Shown: piece after piece, positions 1 to 12,521 of the stretch
Layout of the letters: every line of letters starts with the position of its first letter
Numbering within the stretch: the first letter of the stretch is position 1
DNA from: Fragilaria crotonensis
Taxonomy: Eukaryota > Bacillariophyta > Fragilariophyceae > Fragilariales > Fragilariaceae
Reading direction: 5' to 3'
Length of the DNA stretch: 64,000 bases
Assembly (NCBI GenBank): GCA_022925895.1
Contig: JAKSYS010000232.1
Coordinates: 1-64,000, forward strand
Position numbers and translations under genes: made by a program
The notes under the pieces: generated by a model
Seen by the model: only the letters and a program-made list of their open reading frames with translations
Told to the model about the DNA's origin: nothing
Database searches by the model: none

Positions 1-317
1 TTGTAGGAATAGCTTCTCGCAAAGCATCACGATCCCACTTGAGCTGTCGTCCGCATTTGTGTTTTTGTGGCGAAGCTCTAAAGGCACGAATACCAGGATT
101 GCTAAAATTTTCGCAGGCACGCTTCCACACTCTCCTAATTGTTTGAGGATCCACATGAAACTGGCGCGCAACGATGGTGTATGCCCCGTGCTTTAAAATC
201 TCCATCTGTTGTGGGTCTTTGACCTCACACATCAACAAAGATATGATTTGTCGTGTCTCAAGTGCCGTTAACTCTCTTCGCTGTCGCCTCTGGGCAACAA
301 GTGTCTTTGCGGAGGGT
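1..317 (-). CDS. Mariner-like transposase, N-terminal part, runs off left edge
   Basis: An open frame on the minus strand runs from an in-frame stop at about 318-320 to the window edge. The translation holds a helix-turn-helix-like region (GAYTIVARQFHVDPQTIRRV), then WKRACENF and a basic KHKCGRQLKWD stretch ending in AIPT. This pattern matches the N-terminal DNA-binding part of plant- and oomycete-type Tc1/mariner transposases: conserved HTH, then a 'WKR' segment, then a Cys-Gly-Arg linker before the DDE domain. The DDE domain would lie left of base 1. The first in-frame ATG falls inside the domain, so either an upstream exon exists or the copy has lost its start. Family assignment is by motif recognition only. 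Confidence 0.45.
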
Positions 318-3267
318 CAGGGTGTGGGAGATCCATGTTCGCACGTTACGGCCTAAAAAACAAATTTATGTCAATTTCACAATGAAAAAACTCGATAATG
401 AGCATTCAAACTCAAACGCCAAGATTTGATGTTATACAGCCATGTATAGTGTTCATTGCAAGGTACTCGAATCATATGACGTTTCGGTGAAATGCCAGAA
501 TTCCCTCGACTGAAAAAAGAAATCGATCAAGTAATTGTAAACGGAGGTAGTATGCATTATGCATGTATAACTCTAATAATCAGAAGACAAGTTTAAATAT
601 TCACTTTCCGTCTTTTCATTCGCCAGCGCGACATTATTTTTTCACGGATTCCCTTTATCCATCTGACATTTTTGATGAAGATTTGGTTGGATTCCGGCAC
701 CCCTCGATGTACATTTGGTCGGTACAAATCTCCGAGAAATACTGGTAGATGCTTCGCCCGTTATTCCTCCTGAGTACTTGTACTGGAATGCATATTCTAG
801 ATACGTAATCTGTACTACTTACAGTACTGAATACGCAGATACATAAACAAGTACTGTTCGTGTTTTACTGGAGTACAGTACGGAGTATGGAGTACTGGAT
901 ACAGGATGGGTTCGGATTTGTGCCCATGGTTGTCAACCGTGATAAACGATGGCGCATGTAAGATATAATCCCGGGAAATGCTCCACTTAGGCCTGTAGGC
1001 ATGTCGATCATTGATGCTGTCTACGGCGTTGCCTCTGAGATGATTCCACCCTCCTGGCGCGTCGTCTCCGTTCAACAATAATGGAATCGACGTCAGAATC
1101 CGAATCGTCATCCTGTGAATCCGTAGCTTGACCCAGGCGACTGACGTTGTCGTTGGGGGGATTTGAATGCAATAGTTCAATGAAGAAGATATCAAATTCC
1201 GTCGCACATTCCTTATTGAATGAATCTTCTCCTCTGAGAGCCGTAGGAATCGTCTGCCTATTGTCATCCGCATTGTGGACTTCGTTGAACGTCCTGTCTG
1301 GACGCATCCCACTAGTGTGAGGGCGTGCGCTGGGACTGTTGAAGACGTTCTTGGGCTGTATCTTGCTGAGTTGTTGGTGTGATGTGTTAGTTCCAGGCCG
1401 TTGGATTGATTTGGCAAACATCGACTTAATCATGTCAGAAGCAGTTGTTATTTTCTAGTTTTCGAAATTGTGATAGTCTTGAACTCAGGTGTTGGCGTCT
1501 ATCATAGTGTCAACAGTTGGGACTTCGGACTTGGGACTTGGGACCACATGTCAGACATAAATGACCTTCTCATTGTATGTCATAGTTCGGTGAATTGGAC
1601 TCAGGGTACTCTTCTCTAGAGTAGTGCTAGATTTCAACAAGCGGTCATTGTTGCATACGACGAGCGATCAGCAAATGCGTACTTGTAGCACTCACTTAGG
1701 CGTCCAACCGAGATTGACTCATCATTGTTTTATGTACGATGAATTCATATTTCACATTTCGTGCTCCGCTTGAAGTTGAGACGCACATCACAGGAAAAAC
1801 GGGCGGGCTGTATAATGCTCATGCAAATCCATATCAGAGTTTTCGTCATGGAAGAGGAGGTGAAGAACAGATAGGTGTATGTTGAAGGTTGATAGATTTT
1901 AGCGGCCATCGGGGATTAAGATATGGTCATTTTTCATTCCCTTATGCGATCGTCAAGTGCGTACTTGCACTCTTTTCTTGTTCTGACTTACAATTCCAAC
2001 TCGAGGATGACGCATCGTTCCATACTCTCGTATCAAACATTTATAAGGGTTTTGCGAAGGCGCGGTACGAGTGCAAGTACTGAAGAAGAGTACACAAAAG
2101 CACAATCTGCTTAAAAACACTGTTGTCATTCGTCATGATGAGAGTCGTGCTCCAGGCAAACACTTAATGGAAATATTGCGCCTCAGTAGTTTTGCCATTT
2201 ACCGGTAGCACTTGGAGCTACACGACAGCAATACCATTACCAATAACACCATATTATATACTACCGGAGTTGCATAGTACAGTACTCCTCTCGTGCACTG
2301 ATATACTCCACGAAACCAACATGATAGGTTCATCTCATGAAAAGGAAAGGATGGAGACACGAAAGGGGAGAGCGACGGAGGAAGAGAGAAGAAGCCACCT
2401 CATTCACTTGCCGCAAGATACACAACAAAATGTCAACTTCAACACTAATTTAAGCAATGCAACATTACAAATACAGAATTGATAGCCGAGGCTCACTACT
2501 CGGCTTGTCGGCAAGTCAGGGAACTAAGGTCAGCTGCGGCGATTCAAACAAATGTTTAGGGCGCACTGATCCATCTGCCCCTCTTTTATCCAGACCAGTT
2601 GGAGAGAGTTGAGTCTTTGACAGTCTCCTCTGCAGGAATCGAAGTCTTCAGTTTGAGTTCAAGCACATCGGCAGTAACTCGCCATCTTTCGACCATACAA
2701 TCAATACAGACCTGCGCGAAGGGTTCAAACTCTTGGTGAGGATTCATTGTGCCATACGAAGTTTGCACAATGGTTGGTCATGGTCAGGGCAGAGGTCACA
2801 ACCCAGAGTGCCCAGTGATCCATTGTTGCTGCGCAGCGTTCAACTTTCGGTTTCCCGATGTTGTGTCACCATCATGTAGTTGGAGTCGACGTTGCAACAC
2901 CAATTGGATGCTTGGTACTGGGAACAACCGAGCTGGGTCATCCCTAATCTGGCATTCGTTGGGGTGGATGGTTGGCACGGGACCGTTAGTGGTCTACGGT
3001 TGCTGGGTGTAAGTTAGCCAAACCATTACGTAATCATCATCGTTGATGGTTGCGCCTTCAAGAAGCGCTGGTTCATCAAAACGTCATGAGCATTCTCTTG
3101 GCAGGTTGTCAAGGCTACGACACGTATATTGGTAGAAATCTAATTAGGAACATCCTTCCAATTAATCTTATGGTAAGTCCTCACTTCCTGCTGGTTGGTA
3201 CTACATGGGCTTCCACAATCTCGCCCGTCATGACCTTAGGCCCTGAATGCTCCACTTCGCCTTCAGC
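318..3267. other. Anonymous intergenic stretch with weak ORFs
   Basis: No gene is recognised. An ORF at 1008-1433 (minus, 141 codons) ends in an Asp/Ser run followed by an Arg-rich tail, and minus-strand fragments at 2586-2768 and 2796-2978 look mildly protein-like (HQEFEPFAQVCIDCMVERW). None shows a family motif, so none is called as a gene. GTAC-rich sequence is concentrated at 770-900 and 2220-2300. The last 250 bases would include the 3' untranslated region of the DHODH gene. Confidence 0.4.
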
Positions 3268-4808
3268 CTAGTCCGCATCCTCTGTCAGTACCGGTTCATC
3301 ACTTTCACGAGTCGACGACTCGGCTTCGTCACTGTTCGCCTCAAGTGAATCCTCGGGTTCATTTAAATCCTCCACCACCATGGGCTCGTGTTCTGTTCGT
3401 TGAGCCGCTTCTCGTTCGACTTCCTTTCTTTTCCAGTACAGCTCTTCATGACTATACCCCACCGCATCTTGAACGGATCGAAAGCCCCCATTCTTAAGAA
3501 GCGATGCCAACTCGTGCCGCATGGTGGTAACAACGCCTGGCCCCTCAAACGCCAATACCGAATATACTTGTACCAAACTAGCCCCGGCTTTGAGCTTCTC
3601 CAACACGTCTTCTGCAGACGATATTCCACCAACTCCGATAATGGGTATCTTTCCTTCCGTGTACTGGTATAAGAGTTTAATGCACTCTGTCGATCGATCT
3701 CGAAGGGGAGCACCTGATAATCCTCCAGGTTCTTCCTTGGAAGCTCCCATCAATTGTGCTGGTCGAGTATTGGTAGTATTGCACACAATCAGACCGTCCA
3801 GTTCGCACTCCAACACGGCCGCGGCAATCTCTCGGAGCTCATCATTGCTCAAATCGGGAGCTAGTTTGACCAAGAGAGGGATTTTAGTATTGTTGTTGTT
3901 GTTTGCCGACAACAACGACAACGACACCTGGTCACGTTCGTACAAGCATGCACGGATCAATTCTTGCAACGTCGAGGGCGCTTGGGAATCACGCAATCCG
4001 GGCGTATTGGGAGAACTAACATTAATGACAATGTAATCAGCGTACGGTCCCAACATTCGAATGCCCTGACGGTAATCATCCGCTTCGGATGTTTGTGAAA
4101 CTTTGTTCTTCCCAGATTGACACCAACCAGAGTGGACGGCGTGTAGAAATGAGAAGGGAAGATCGTCTTGTGAAGACGCGTGTAAGACTTTTTGAGGAAC
4201 GTTACAGTTTGAATGATGCGATGAAGTGGTTGTGTGCTTTCGTTGTCGTTTTTGGTCTCGACAGGTTCCAACAATGATTCTCGATACTCTGCCAAGTTGG
4301 TCTTGACAACTTGCATGCCTTCAGAATTGAACCCATATCGATTAATGATTGCATTGTCTGGAAGGAGCCGAAACATTCGAGGTTTTGGATTACCAGGTTG
4401 CGGCTGGGGAGTGACGGATCCAATCTCGATAAAGCCAAAGCCCATGTTCTGCAATCCAAGAATCGACGTTCCATTCTTGTCAAAGCCAGCTGCCAGCCCA
4501 ATGGGATTGGAGAAAGATATTCCGAATACCCGCGTTGACAGATCTGTTTGTTGTTCCTTGGCACTGGGCCGATAGATAGGTGCCAATCCTTTGCGAGCAA
4601 AATAAAGTGCTAGATTATGAGCAGTCTCTGGACTGGCATATCCTCGAAGTAGGGGAGTAACAGTTTGATCAACAAAGTGATGATACGTCTCTGAGGCACG
4701 TCCTTGGGATGGAAGATGCGTTGTTACTTCGACGAGCAACACTGCAGTAGTCGCTGTCAGTGTTGTGCGAACAACGGCTTGCCGAAGGGAACGAAGATAG
4801 GATGTCAT
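3268..4808 (-). CDS. DHODH: Dihydroorotate dehydrogenase, class 2, with one-base frame break
   Basis: Oxidises dihydroorotate to orotate in pyrimidine synthesis. Class 2 enzymes sit on the inner mitochondrial membrane and pass electrons to quinone. The chosen start (MTSYLRSLRQAVVRTTL) gives a basic leader and one hydrophobic segment before the barrel. Visible motifs are NRYGFNSEG, VNVSSPNTPGLR (class 2 catalytic Ser region), NTTNTRP, GGLSG and the FMN-phosphate loop GVGGISSAEDVLEKLKAG. After the barrel comes an acidic tail of about 65 residues rich in Glu, Asp and Ser, absent from the mammalian enzyme. The reading frame changes at the GGG run at 4111-4113: upstream reads VGVNLG, and downstream the next frame reads GKNKVSQTSEADDYRQG. 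Restoring one base would give about 513 codons. Homopolymer error, a mutant allele or a pseudogene are all possible. Confidence 0.88.
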
Positions 4809-5525
4809 GCTTGATTCTATTGACAATGACTGTGAAGCACATGTCACATGTCGGCCTGTAATTGGATATTGGTGAAAAAGCGAATTCAGGTGTTGGGGTA
4901 TGGGTTCAGGCTGCAGGGTCAAGTTGCTCGTTGTGAGTTGTGCGAATACTGAAGTACCAGGTACTCGAGTACTTGTACTTGTATGCATACCTGGTAGCTG
5001 GTAGTCTGCATAATACACTGCTGCACTCTGCTCCGAACGGAGTACGAGCATAAACATAGTACCTGGACCCGTAAAATTATTCGATGTATCTGCAAACTTC
5101 ATAACCAACATTTAACGGCAGCAACTGATAGATCTAATCAAGGGCTTTCTTTTAAGCCACTCAAAGTAAAGACACGACGCGTATTGACGAAGACATGGGC
5201 AATCAAATTCTTTCCCCTCTGATTTTTTTTAACATAGTCCCTGGACTCGTAAGTCACGAGTAGTATAGCAAATCCAGTCCATTTCGACAATCAGTATGTT
5301 GATTGTTCTACAACTCCAGTTCATGAATTCACCTTACGTGTATAAGCTAACAGTCTGTTGTGTTAGAAACGAAGTGCTTTGTTTGTAACGCATTCTAATT
5401 GTGATCCATGTGCACGACACAAATTTTGGGACATTGTAGTGAAATTCCGGTCTCTTCCATAGTAATCGAAGAGTCTAAAATGAGTCTATTGGTGACGTGC
5501 GATCAATACTTGATAATTTTGATTA
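4809..5525. other. Intergenic, GTAC-rich then AT-rich
   Basis: Upstream region of the DHODH gene. Bases 4950-5060 are dense in GTAC motifs. The DHODH frame stays open to 5111, but that stretch translates low-complexity GTAC-derived sequence, so the later ATG was preferred. No other gene or RNA is visible. Confidence 0.5.
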
Positions 5526-8134
5526 CTAGGCTGTGGTAGTTGGAATCTCAGTGTTGTCGTTGCAAGTAGGAATGTAAGTGGTCCAATGGTTGGGCAAATC
5601 AGCAAGCTTCGCAAGAATTTGTTCTTTCTTTTTCAAGTCCTTGAGCAAAAACGTGACCTTTGCTTCGGGGAGCACCCATCGAATCATGTCACCCCAGTCC
5701 TTTTCATTCAAGGAGTCTTCATCAGTTTGGTATTTGGTCAACGCCAGCTGAGCTTTATCGAGAGTCTTTGACTGAAGTTCATTTCTCTTTCTGGCAACCT
5801 GCAGCCGCACTTCTTCGTTCAACTGAAGCTGCTTCTTCTGAGCTTTAAGGGTCACACCTGCATTTCCCAATCCTGGAATCGCAATTGTTCCACTGGCCGG
5901 AGACCGAAAAGGCCTTGTTAGATTTGACAAGCGCTTCCACCTGTTCGTTCTCAGTTGATGCCCTCTCTACATGCACAGCAGTGGGAATGACGGCATCAAA
6001 GATGCCAGGATTGAAACCACCAGTCTCGACCACATCCACCAAAACATCGTATCGGAGCTGCAAATTTTCAAGCGCTTCGTCCTTTTGATGTTGCCCCAAC
6101 TCCTTCCGAACCTTAGTGTTCTTCAAACAGTTCCGAGAGAAAGGTACAAACCCAACCTTTGCCCACGACCACAAGATTTTTTCTTTCGTAAAGTGACAAT
6201 GGAATGGGCGATCAGAGAGTTGATCTTCTGGCTTACCATTCACAATCATTGCAAAATCGTTGAAGTCTAGGTTTAAAGTAGTCGCTCCTTTTGGTTGCTC
6301 GCCATTCCTCCTTGCAAGACCTCGCTTCCGTAGCTTTTCTTGAACAACCTTCTCGCCACGCGCATATGTTGCCGATTTAAACGGTCCATACGCATCCATT
6401 TCTTGTTGCACACTCGTTGCGTTTGGGAGTCCCATTAGAATGATGAGGCCGCGTTCAAAGAACTCTTCACGTTTCAACAGGATGGCTTCCGACGACACAA
6501 TTCTGCCAGGGCCTGAATCCAACTTCAAAATTACAGGCCCCTGGTTCAACTTGCCGCTGACAGGATCAAAGATTGCAGTTTTATGCATGTTTGGGTAAAG
6601 AGGCATGATGACTGTCTCAATGTAGAAGTTGAGGAGCGATTCATCCATCAATCCTCGGGGACGGACAGCATAGAAACTGCTGGATTCTATCTCTGTAGGG
6701 CAGCCAAACCTCCCTGTCACCGATGGTAGCCCTTCAAGCCAGCTAACCTTGACCCGGAAGTTCTCATCCGATTTCGCACTTGAGTCAAATATATAGAAGG
6801 GAGGCAAGGCCTCACCTGCCGAATTAGTAGCATAGGCACCGGTGACGTGTCTAGCTGACTTCGCTCCTCGATTGGCACCCCTCTGGAAGGCAGGACTGTG
6901 ATATGAGACCGCCCAAGAGCCCCCTTTGTCACCTGTGATGCTCAAGTCGTGATGCGTTTCGTCCATATTAATTATCCTCCGCTCGGTATCCTTCAAGAAC
7001 CGAAGCTCCGACACCAAAACACCATCCTTGTTGAACACATTTTCATCGACAACAAGTCCAGTACCAAGTAAATCCTTTTTTACATTGTCAAACCATTGAT
7101 TTAGGTTGTCATGTGTAGTCCACTGTGCCCTTGCATCATCAATCGATATTTTGGTCCCAGCCTGAAGAGCGTCTGGGAATTCCCTTCTTACCTTTCTCCA
7201 GACCGATTCAACCTGGAAGGAATCTTCGTAAGGGGTTCCAACAATCGATGCACCAATCAACCGCTTGAAATCCCTGCCCTTGAGCTCTCCATCACCAACC
7301 TGACATACCTTGGCGTGGGTGGCTACCAATGTGATGAAGTCACCTGCTATTGGTCCCATCTTCTTTGGGCTCTTTCCAGCAAAGCCATCCTTGGCACCCT
7401 CGTACACAGTGCTTCGCTTAAGCTTCTTTTTTCCATCAAGATTGTAGGCCTCATTGAGTCTCTTGCACACACTTGAACAGGCTCGTGTTGCTTACCACCA
7501 ATTACTAGCGTGCTCGTTCTATTTCTTGCAACAATGTTTGTCGCATCTTTGAATGCTGCCTTGTACCTTGCATCATACTCGGTCTTTTGTTGCTTTGTCT
7601 CAAGTTTCAACAAACTAGATTGCCGTGGGGACCTACGTGATTGCTTCGGTTTAGACCTTGTTGTTGTTGTTGTCATTGTTGCGCTGCCTGTACTAGAAGG
7701 CAGTGTCACAGGAGACAATAATGAATCACTCCTCGCATCCTCGTCGACCTCTATCACATCAATACTAATTCGCTTTGCTTCCTTCTTGTATCTTCCTTGT
7801 TTTCTTGCGACCCGTACACGATAGCAAAAGGTAGTATACGGCACCTTTCCTATTAATTGACAAGCCCCAAGTGCTTGATCCGCCTTCAGTTTGTTGACAA
7901 TCACCTGTCGAAGAGTTTTAGAAAGACAACATGAAAAAAATAGTCAGTACAAATCACACGTAGGATTGTATTTTCAAATTTTGCACTCCACCATGTGAAC
8001 TTTGTGGCTTGCAATCAAAACGAAAAACGTACCAATTTGATCGCATCCTCGATGCTGTATTGAAGCAGCGGTCTACCAACCCTTGCTACTCCAGCCTCAT
8101 CAGCCTTGGGGCACATCTTTCTTCTTTGTGACAT
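5526..8134 (-). pseudogene. Pogo-like DDE transposase, decayed by two frameshifts
   Basis: Exon 1 (8033-8134) starts MSQRRKMCPKADEAGVARVG and ends in the middle of a helix-turn-helix. A 128-bp intron (7905-8032, GTACGT...CAG) joins it in phase to exon 2, which continues AIKLVIVNKLKADQALGAC, a Psq/CENP-B-like fold. A Ser/Thr/Lys-rich linker follows. Near 7470 the frame changes; the long central part (to about 5870) holds INMDETH, ASGxALPPF-like context, LKLDSGPGR and VQQEMDAYGPFK. These match the three acidic catalytic positions of the DDE_1 superfamily (pogo/Tigger group). The frame changes again near 5880 into a basic, coiled C-terminus (LKAQKKQLQLNEEVRLQVA) ending at 5526. Two compensating shifts mark a dead copy, unless they are sequencing errors. 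Terminal repeats were sought and not found. Confidence 0.65.
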
Positions 8135-9140
8135 GCTTCTGTTATGAGCAATTTAATTTCAATGGTGCATTTCGCTGCGCCCAAAAATTCTCTGGATTTT
8201 CAGAGCGCGCTATCTATCGAAAAAGAACTTCCCTACCGGATTGACCTACGGTAACCCCCCCTATGTTTGGGTTTGCTTTGACTCTCTACTGGGAACAAAG
8301 CTCGATCTTAGTGGACAAATAAGTTGTTTCTACTTATTCTTTATGCATCTGCCACTGCAATGAAATTGCAAGTTCCTTGTAAAGGAAGACGAAATGATGG
8401 GGCTGTCCTTGTTTAGCGTACAGCATGCTGCACCACAACATCATTTGCATATGCCATACTCCCAATATCAAAAAGGCAGAGTTGTGATTGTGAACCTTGT
8501 CTAACAACGAGAAGAACTAATATGGATTCACTCTCCTCACAGACAAAACTCATCCAGCAACAGGTATCTTTGATGTCTACCCGAACAGCATGTCTGCTGG
8601 TGGTGAATTAGCAAAGTACCAAGGCACAAGGTTCAACATGCTACATGATGAGGTGTACTACGACGCACGACACTATTTACTACGCCCTTTTCAGACCCGT
8701 CACATTCTATCATGGCAAGGGTGTTGCCTGTGACCAAGATCCTGATCCTAGGAGAATAGTATGACAACAAGGTAACAAAAGGGGTATAACAAAGAAATGA
8801 TGTCAACAACAACAGTAGTATAAGCTCTTAATCTTAGGCCAGATGTGTTTCCAAATTATTCCAGAGAGTTGATGTCGCTTCCAATTGGTGTCACCCACAC
8901 TGGTGTCGCACAGTAATACAGTACACAGTAGTTAGTGCTGCACTAGCATGCATATCAGTATACAGTATACTAGGAAAGTCTTTCTAAGAATGGAGCTCAA
9001 AGTTGTGCAAGTATGTTTCTGGATTGGTCCTGACAGTGTCTATAAGATTGTTGTTAATATCATGCACTAGCTAGTAATTGAAGTGACTACGCTAGATAGA
9101 ATACTTCATCTATTACCTATACCCATGGGTGTGTCGACAA
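8135..9140. other. Intergenic, nothing recognised
   Basis: No ORF of note on either strand. Probably includes the 5' flank of the decayed transposon. GTAC-type motifs appear around 8910-8960. Confidence 0.4.
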
Positions 9141-9149
9141 CATGGCTAG

Positions 9150-9675
9150 ACTGTTGAATAGCCAGACAGATGTCTCTATCCTGACCTTCTCTTCAACTGT
9201 ACATGCTAGGATCATGCCCGGATTGCGGATGCTTGGTGGACGTTTCCGGATCTGTCAAAAGATGTCAGAAACCCGCCGTATCAAGGACATTCTCAGGCGC
9301 CTCCTTCCATGCAAAGAAGTCCTCATCCAGACGGGAGAACTTTTCAAGAGTCGGCACGGCCTTCTATTCAAAATCCGGGAAGGCTCATCGTGGAGTCGGG
9401 TTTAAACCTACCGAACTGGACAGAGTCAATGATCTACTGCAACTTCTCAACAATGGCCGGACGAGCAGTAAGAGCTGGAACCCCGGTGGCCGTAACTAGC
9501 CAATGCCGTAGCGACATCCACAGAGGATAACACCATCAAATCCTCCCATGTGTTCACCTGCCAGTGCTCCGGGAATAGATGTCCGATCCCAGCCTTCAAT
9601 GTTGGACGAATCTCACTGTCCGGAGGCAACACATCCGCGATCAAATCAAGAATATCCGGCGAAAAACGGACCAAA
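9150..9675 (-). pseudogene. Gag-like retroelement relic
   Basis: The minus strand shows three protein-like segments in changing frames. First comes LIADVLPPDSEIRPTLK followed by HLFPEHWQVNTWEDLMVLSS (about 9450-9674). Next is a short piece ending FKPDSTMSLPGF. Then EKFSRLDEDFFAWKEAPENV continuing LDTAGF and LLTDPETSTKHPQSG (about 9200-9360). The 'DEDFFAWKE...NVL.TAGF' pattern resembles gag-like proteins of retroelements common in diatom genomes. That family call rests on memory of the pattern, not a search. No reverse transcriptase, protease or long terminal repeat is visible nearby, so only a fragment survives. Confidence 0.4.
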
Positions 9676-10448
9676 CGAGTCGCTTTTTCTCCGAAAGAAG
9701 CACAGGGGTGACACTAGTAGTGAGGTTTGCTGGGGCAGTACTAGTGGGGGTGCATGGGTCAGACATAGTAAGACTAAGCAACAAGAAGAACTGTTTATGG
9801 TCACCATGCACTTAAAGACGTGACTAGATAAAATACCTCATCTAGTACTACCTAAAGCGATGGGTGTGTAGACGAACTATGAAATGGATGACATCTCCTT
9901 AGTGGCTCTTGAGTTCATGCATTCAATGGACATGGTGAAATGGAGGATCGGTTGATGTTCATTGTCATTGTCGCGGGATGGTTCAAACGGACCTTCTGAG
10001 TTTTGTCGACTCCGGAGCCCTCGCGCAAGTTCTGCTTTTGATCATGCGTCGGATTGACAACCGTATCATCATCTACAACATTAATAGCCGGATTAAAGGA
10101 AGAGTTAGAAAATACATTAGTATACTACAGTACCAGTCAAAAGGTATTATTGGGTGATTCGACATGCGACCAGAAAGCGAAAATAGAATGACGCAAACTA
10201 GGGAGCCTGCATTGTGGCCGCACCTTGGTCATCCAATTCATTTCTTCAACTGGCAGCAGGTAACGCGAGAATCGGGCGTGTTTATGACTCACTTAAAAAA
10301 GATCAAAGTTCAGAGCGTCACTGTGTGAACAGAGAGGTTTCGTTGTCTATGTGGACCATGATGTCATTGTGGATTGTCAGATGCCGAAGTGGGAAATGGG
10401 AGAGAATGATGAGGCTTTCAACGAGTAGTAGTATGCTTCTTAGTACTC
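9676..10448. other. Intergenic, nothing recognised
   Basis: No coding region or repeat is supported. It lies downstream (3') of the CIA30-type gene. Confidence 0.4.
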
Positions 10449-11201
10449 TTAATACGCCTTGATCTCAAGAATTTGAAGCTCCACATCGCCTACTTCGAAT
10501 TTTGGGTTCAATTCACCATCGTACTCAAACTTGGAATACGCGAGTTGCACACCCACAACCGAATCTTTCTGAAAGGACTTGCCAGGAACTGTCTTGGCGA
10601 AGATCGTTGGAATCTGTTTGTCAAACGGAATCCGAATAGTCGACGTCGATGCGTCGTTGCCGTCCTGATTCAAGACATTACGAAATAGCTTGGGTAGACC
10701 CCCGCCAACATTGACACTCGTTGTCCAACAGATACCATTAAAATCAGTAGAATCTCGAAGCACAACCTTGAATCGCTTTCCTAGTTTTCCACCACGCAGT
10801 TTTAATTCAATTCCTTGGCACGCGGACATATCCCACTGACATGCCGGAAAGGATCGTATTCCAATAAATCCACCATTGTTCGCATCCGTTACCTGTCCAG
10901 TCCATGTCCCTGTCGCGTCATCAAAAGTCGACGAACTGGCCCCACCCATGACTACATCATCCAGTGGTCCAAAAGAAAACGACGACGACGAGGAGGATGG
11001 TTGCCAAAGGATTGTGCCCGGAGAAATGGCGGTAGACTTGGAACTTGGACCAGGCAAAAAGGGAAGGGTCACGAATTTGCTTGATTGCTTCACGAACCTT
11101 CCAAATTCCCATGGTTGTCGTGCAGGGTTTTCAGTAGCGAGAGAAAGAACGACTGTGGGAAGAAAGAGGAGACTGAGGAGACGCAGGCTCATCATATTCA
11201 T
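10449..11201 (-). CDS. CIA30-domain protein (complex I intermediate-associated family)
   Basis: The domain matches CIA30 (NDUFAF1 family): FGPLDDVVMGGASSSTFDD near the start, then WTGQVTDANNGGFIGIRS, a central GIELKLRGGKLGKRFKVVLRD, and IPFDKQIPTIFAKTVPG, ending with GVQLAYSKFEYDGELNPKFE before a final beta strand. In animals and fungi the family helps assemble mitochondrial complex I. In algae and plants relatives also occur in plastids, so the compartment is open. The start MNMMSLRLLSLLFLPTVVLS gives a cleavable hydrophobic leader. Further upstream in the same frame the sequence is GTAC-rich and unlikely to be coding. About 250 residues, intronless. NDUFS4 of complex I lies 8 kb away, probably by chance. 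Confidence 0.8.
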   Translation of the reverse strand: MNMMSLRLLSLLFLPTVVLSLATENPARQPWEFGRFVKQSSKFVTLPFLPGPSSKSTAISPGTILWQPSSSSSSFSFGPLDDVVMGGASSSTFDDATGTWTGQVTDANNGGFIGIRSFPACQWDMSACQGIELKLRGGKLGKRFKVVLRDSTDFNGICWTTSVNVGGGLPKLFRNVLNQDGNDASTSTIRIPFDKQIPTIFAKTVPGKSFQKDSVVGVQLAYSKFEYDGELNPKFEVGDVELQILEIKAY

Positions 11202-12521
11202 TATTGTCCTTCGGGAATACGTTGTTGTGATATCGCAAGAACTGCTCTTGTCATGAACCATGACAGGGTGCCCGACAGGGACCACGTACATAACGACAAA
11301 CAACGCTGGAGTGTGGCGACGTCCACACGACTGGATCACTTCCCATTCCCAGCTTCCTGAGTCATCTCGCGGACCGCATACGCAAAAATTCGAGACCACG
11401 GAGCAACCTCCGCAGTACCTGAGCGGAGTGCAGAACGTACCTGTAGCATTTAGTACTACAGTACCGTAGAGAGAACTGAGCACCTGTCACCGCTGTGCGT
11501 CACCTAAGATTTCGACTCTCGATTTAAAAGCAACAACTGCGTTCAATATATAGATATATTATATTTATGTGTGAATAATAATATGTACCAGTACTCTGTA
11601 CTGCGAGTTCCTGCTCTGAATAGTCTACTAGTACATTGGTGTATTATTAGGGTATGTTGGTTGCATTCTACTACCGACTCAGTACTCACAGTGCGTGGCG
11701 CTGTGGCGCATATTTCGTACCGCCGGTTGGCGGGAGGCTACAGTAGTACAGGGACAACCCTAAAGAAATTTACATATGCATATGTACATAAAACGGTCAC
11801 CTTGCTTGGTTGTCTCACCAATTGCTACAGACGCGCGAAGATCATGTCGTGTTTACTGAATACCCAGTACTACTAGTAGTAGTACACAGGAATTCTCGTA
11901 GCTCCATGTTGGCTGCAGAGCACGGTTTCTCAAGACGAAGAAAATATATCGATGGCAAACCAACTAAAGGTCGATTTCAACGCTTCGGTCGAGCAATGAT
12001 GAACTAGGTTGTACCCAAGCAGTTCGCAAACAATGGAGGAAAAGATCATTACCTACCGCTATGTCGATGGATATCCACATAGCACATAGAGCATTACTGC
12101 ACTTTCCAATCATAGACCAAAATCTAAATAGTGGATACCCCATCGTCCCAAGTGTGGAATGAATGCTTCATTTCTGTACCACCCATTTGACGATGCATGG
12201 AGTAAGAATTTCGAGGACGCCAAATGACGTGCCGTCGGCATGTTGATGCACAAACAACGATAACGCAAATTATCTGGCTACAACACTGCTGCACCTAGTC
12301 ATCTCATTCCTTGAAATCTGATTCCATACGCCGCACCAGGTACTTGCATTTATTCGCAAGACCACGAATGGTGATTCAAAAAACTTCCTTCCCGGAATTG
12401 CCATCCACAACATAAAATCGTTCACTATGTATCACTTGGAGTCTTTAGATATGACGTTACATGCCCATTCCTGGTATCTCCTGCCGTGCATAATCATTCT
12501 AGTTGGTTGGGGCTCGAAAAT
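11202..12521. other. Intergenic, GTAC-rich blocks
   Basis: GTAC motifs are dense at 11395-11465, 11580-11760 and 11860-11885. No gene family is recognisable in the short ORFs. The right end includes the likely 3' untranslated region of the Rab1 gene. Confidence 0.4.

Noticed and set aside
815-1417. 200-codon minus ORF
   Set aside because: It overlaps a second open frame on the same strand, begins and ends in GTAC-rich sequence and has no recognisable motif.
4809-5111. Upstream extension of the DHODH frame
   Set aside because: It translates GTAC-rich repeat sequence; the ATG at 4808 gives a normal mitochondrial leader and membrane segment.
11202-11483. Upstream extension of the CIA30 frame
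   Set aside because: Contains Cys-rich and GTAC-derived residues before the signal peptide; the leader would be buried.
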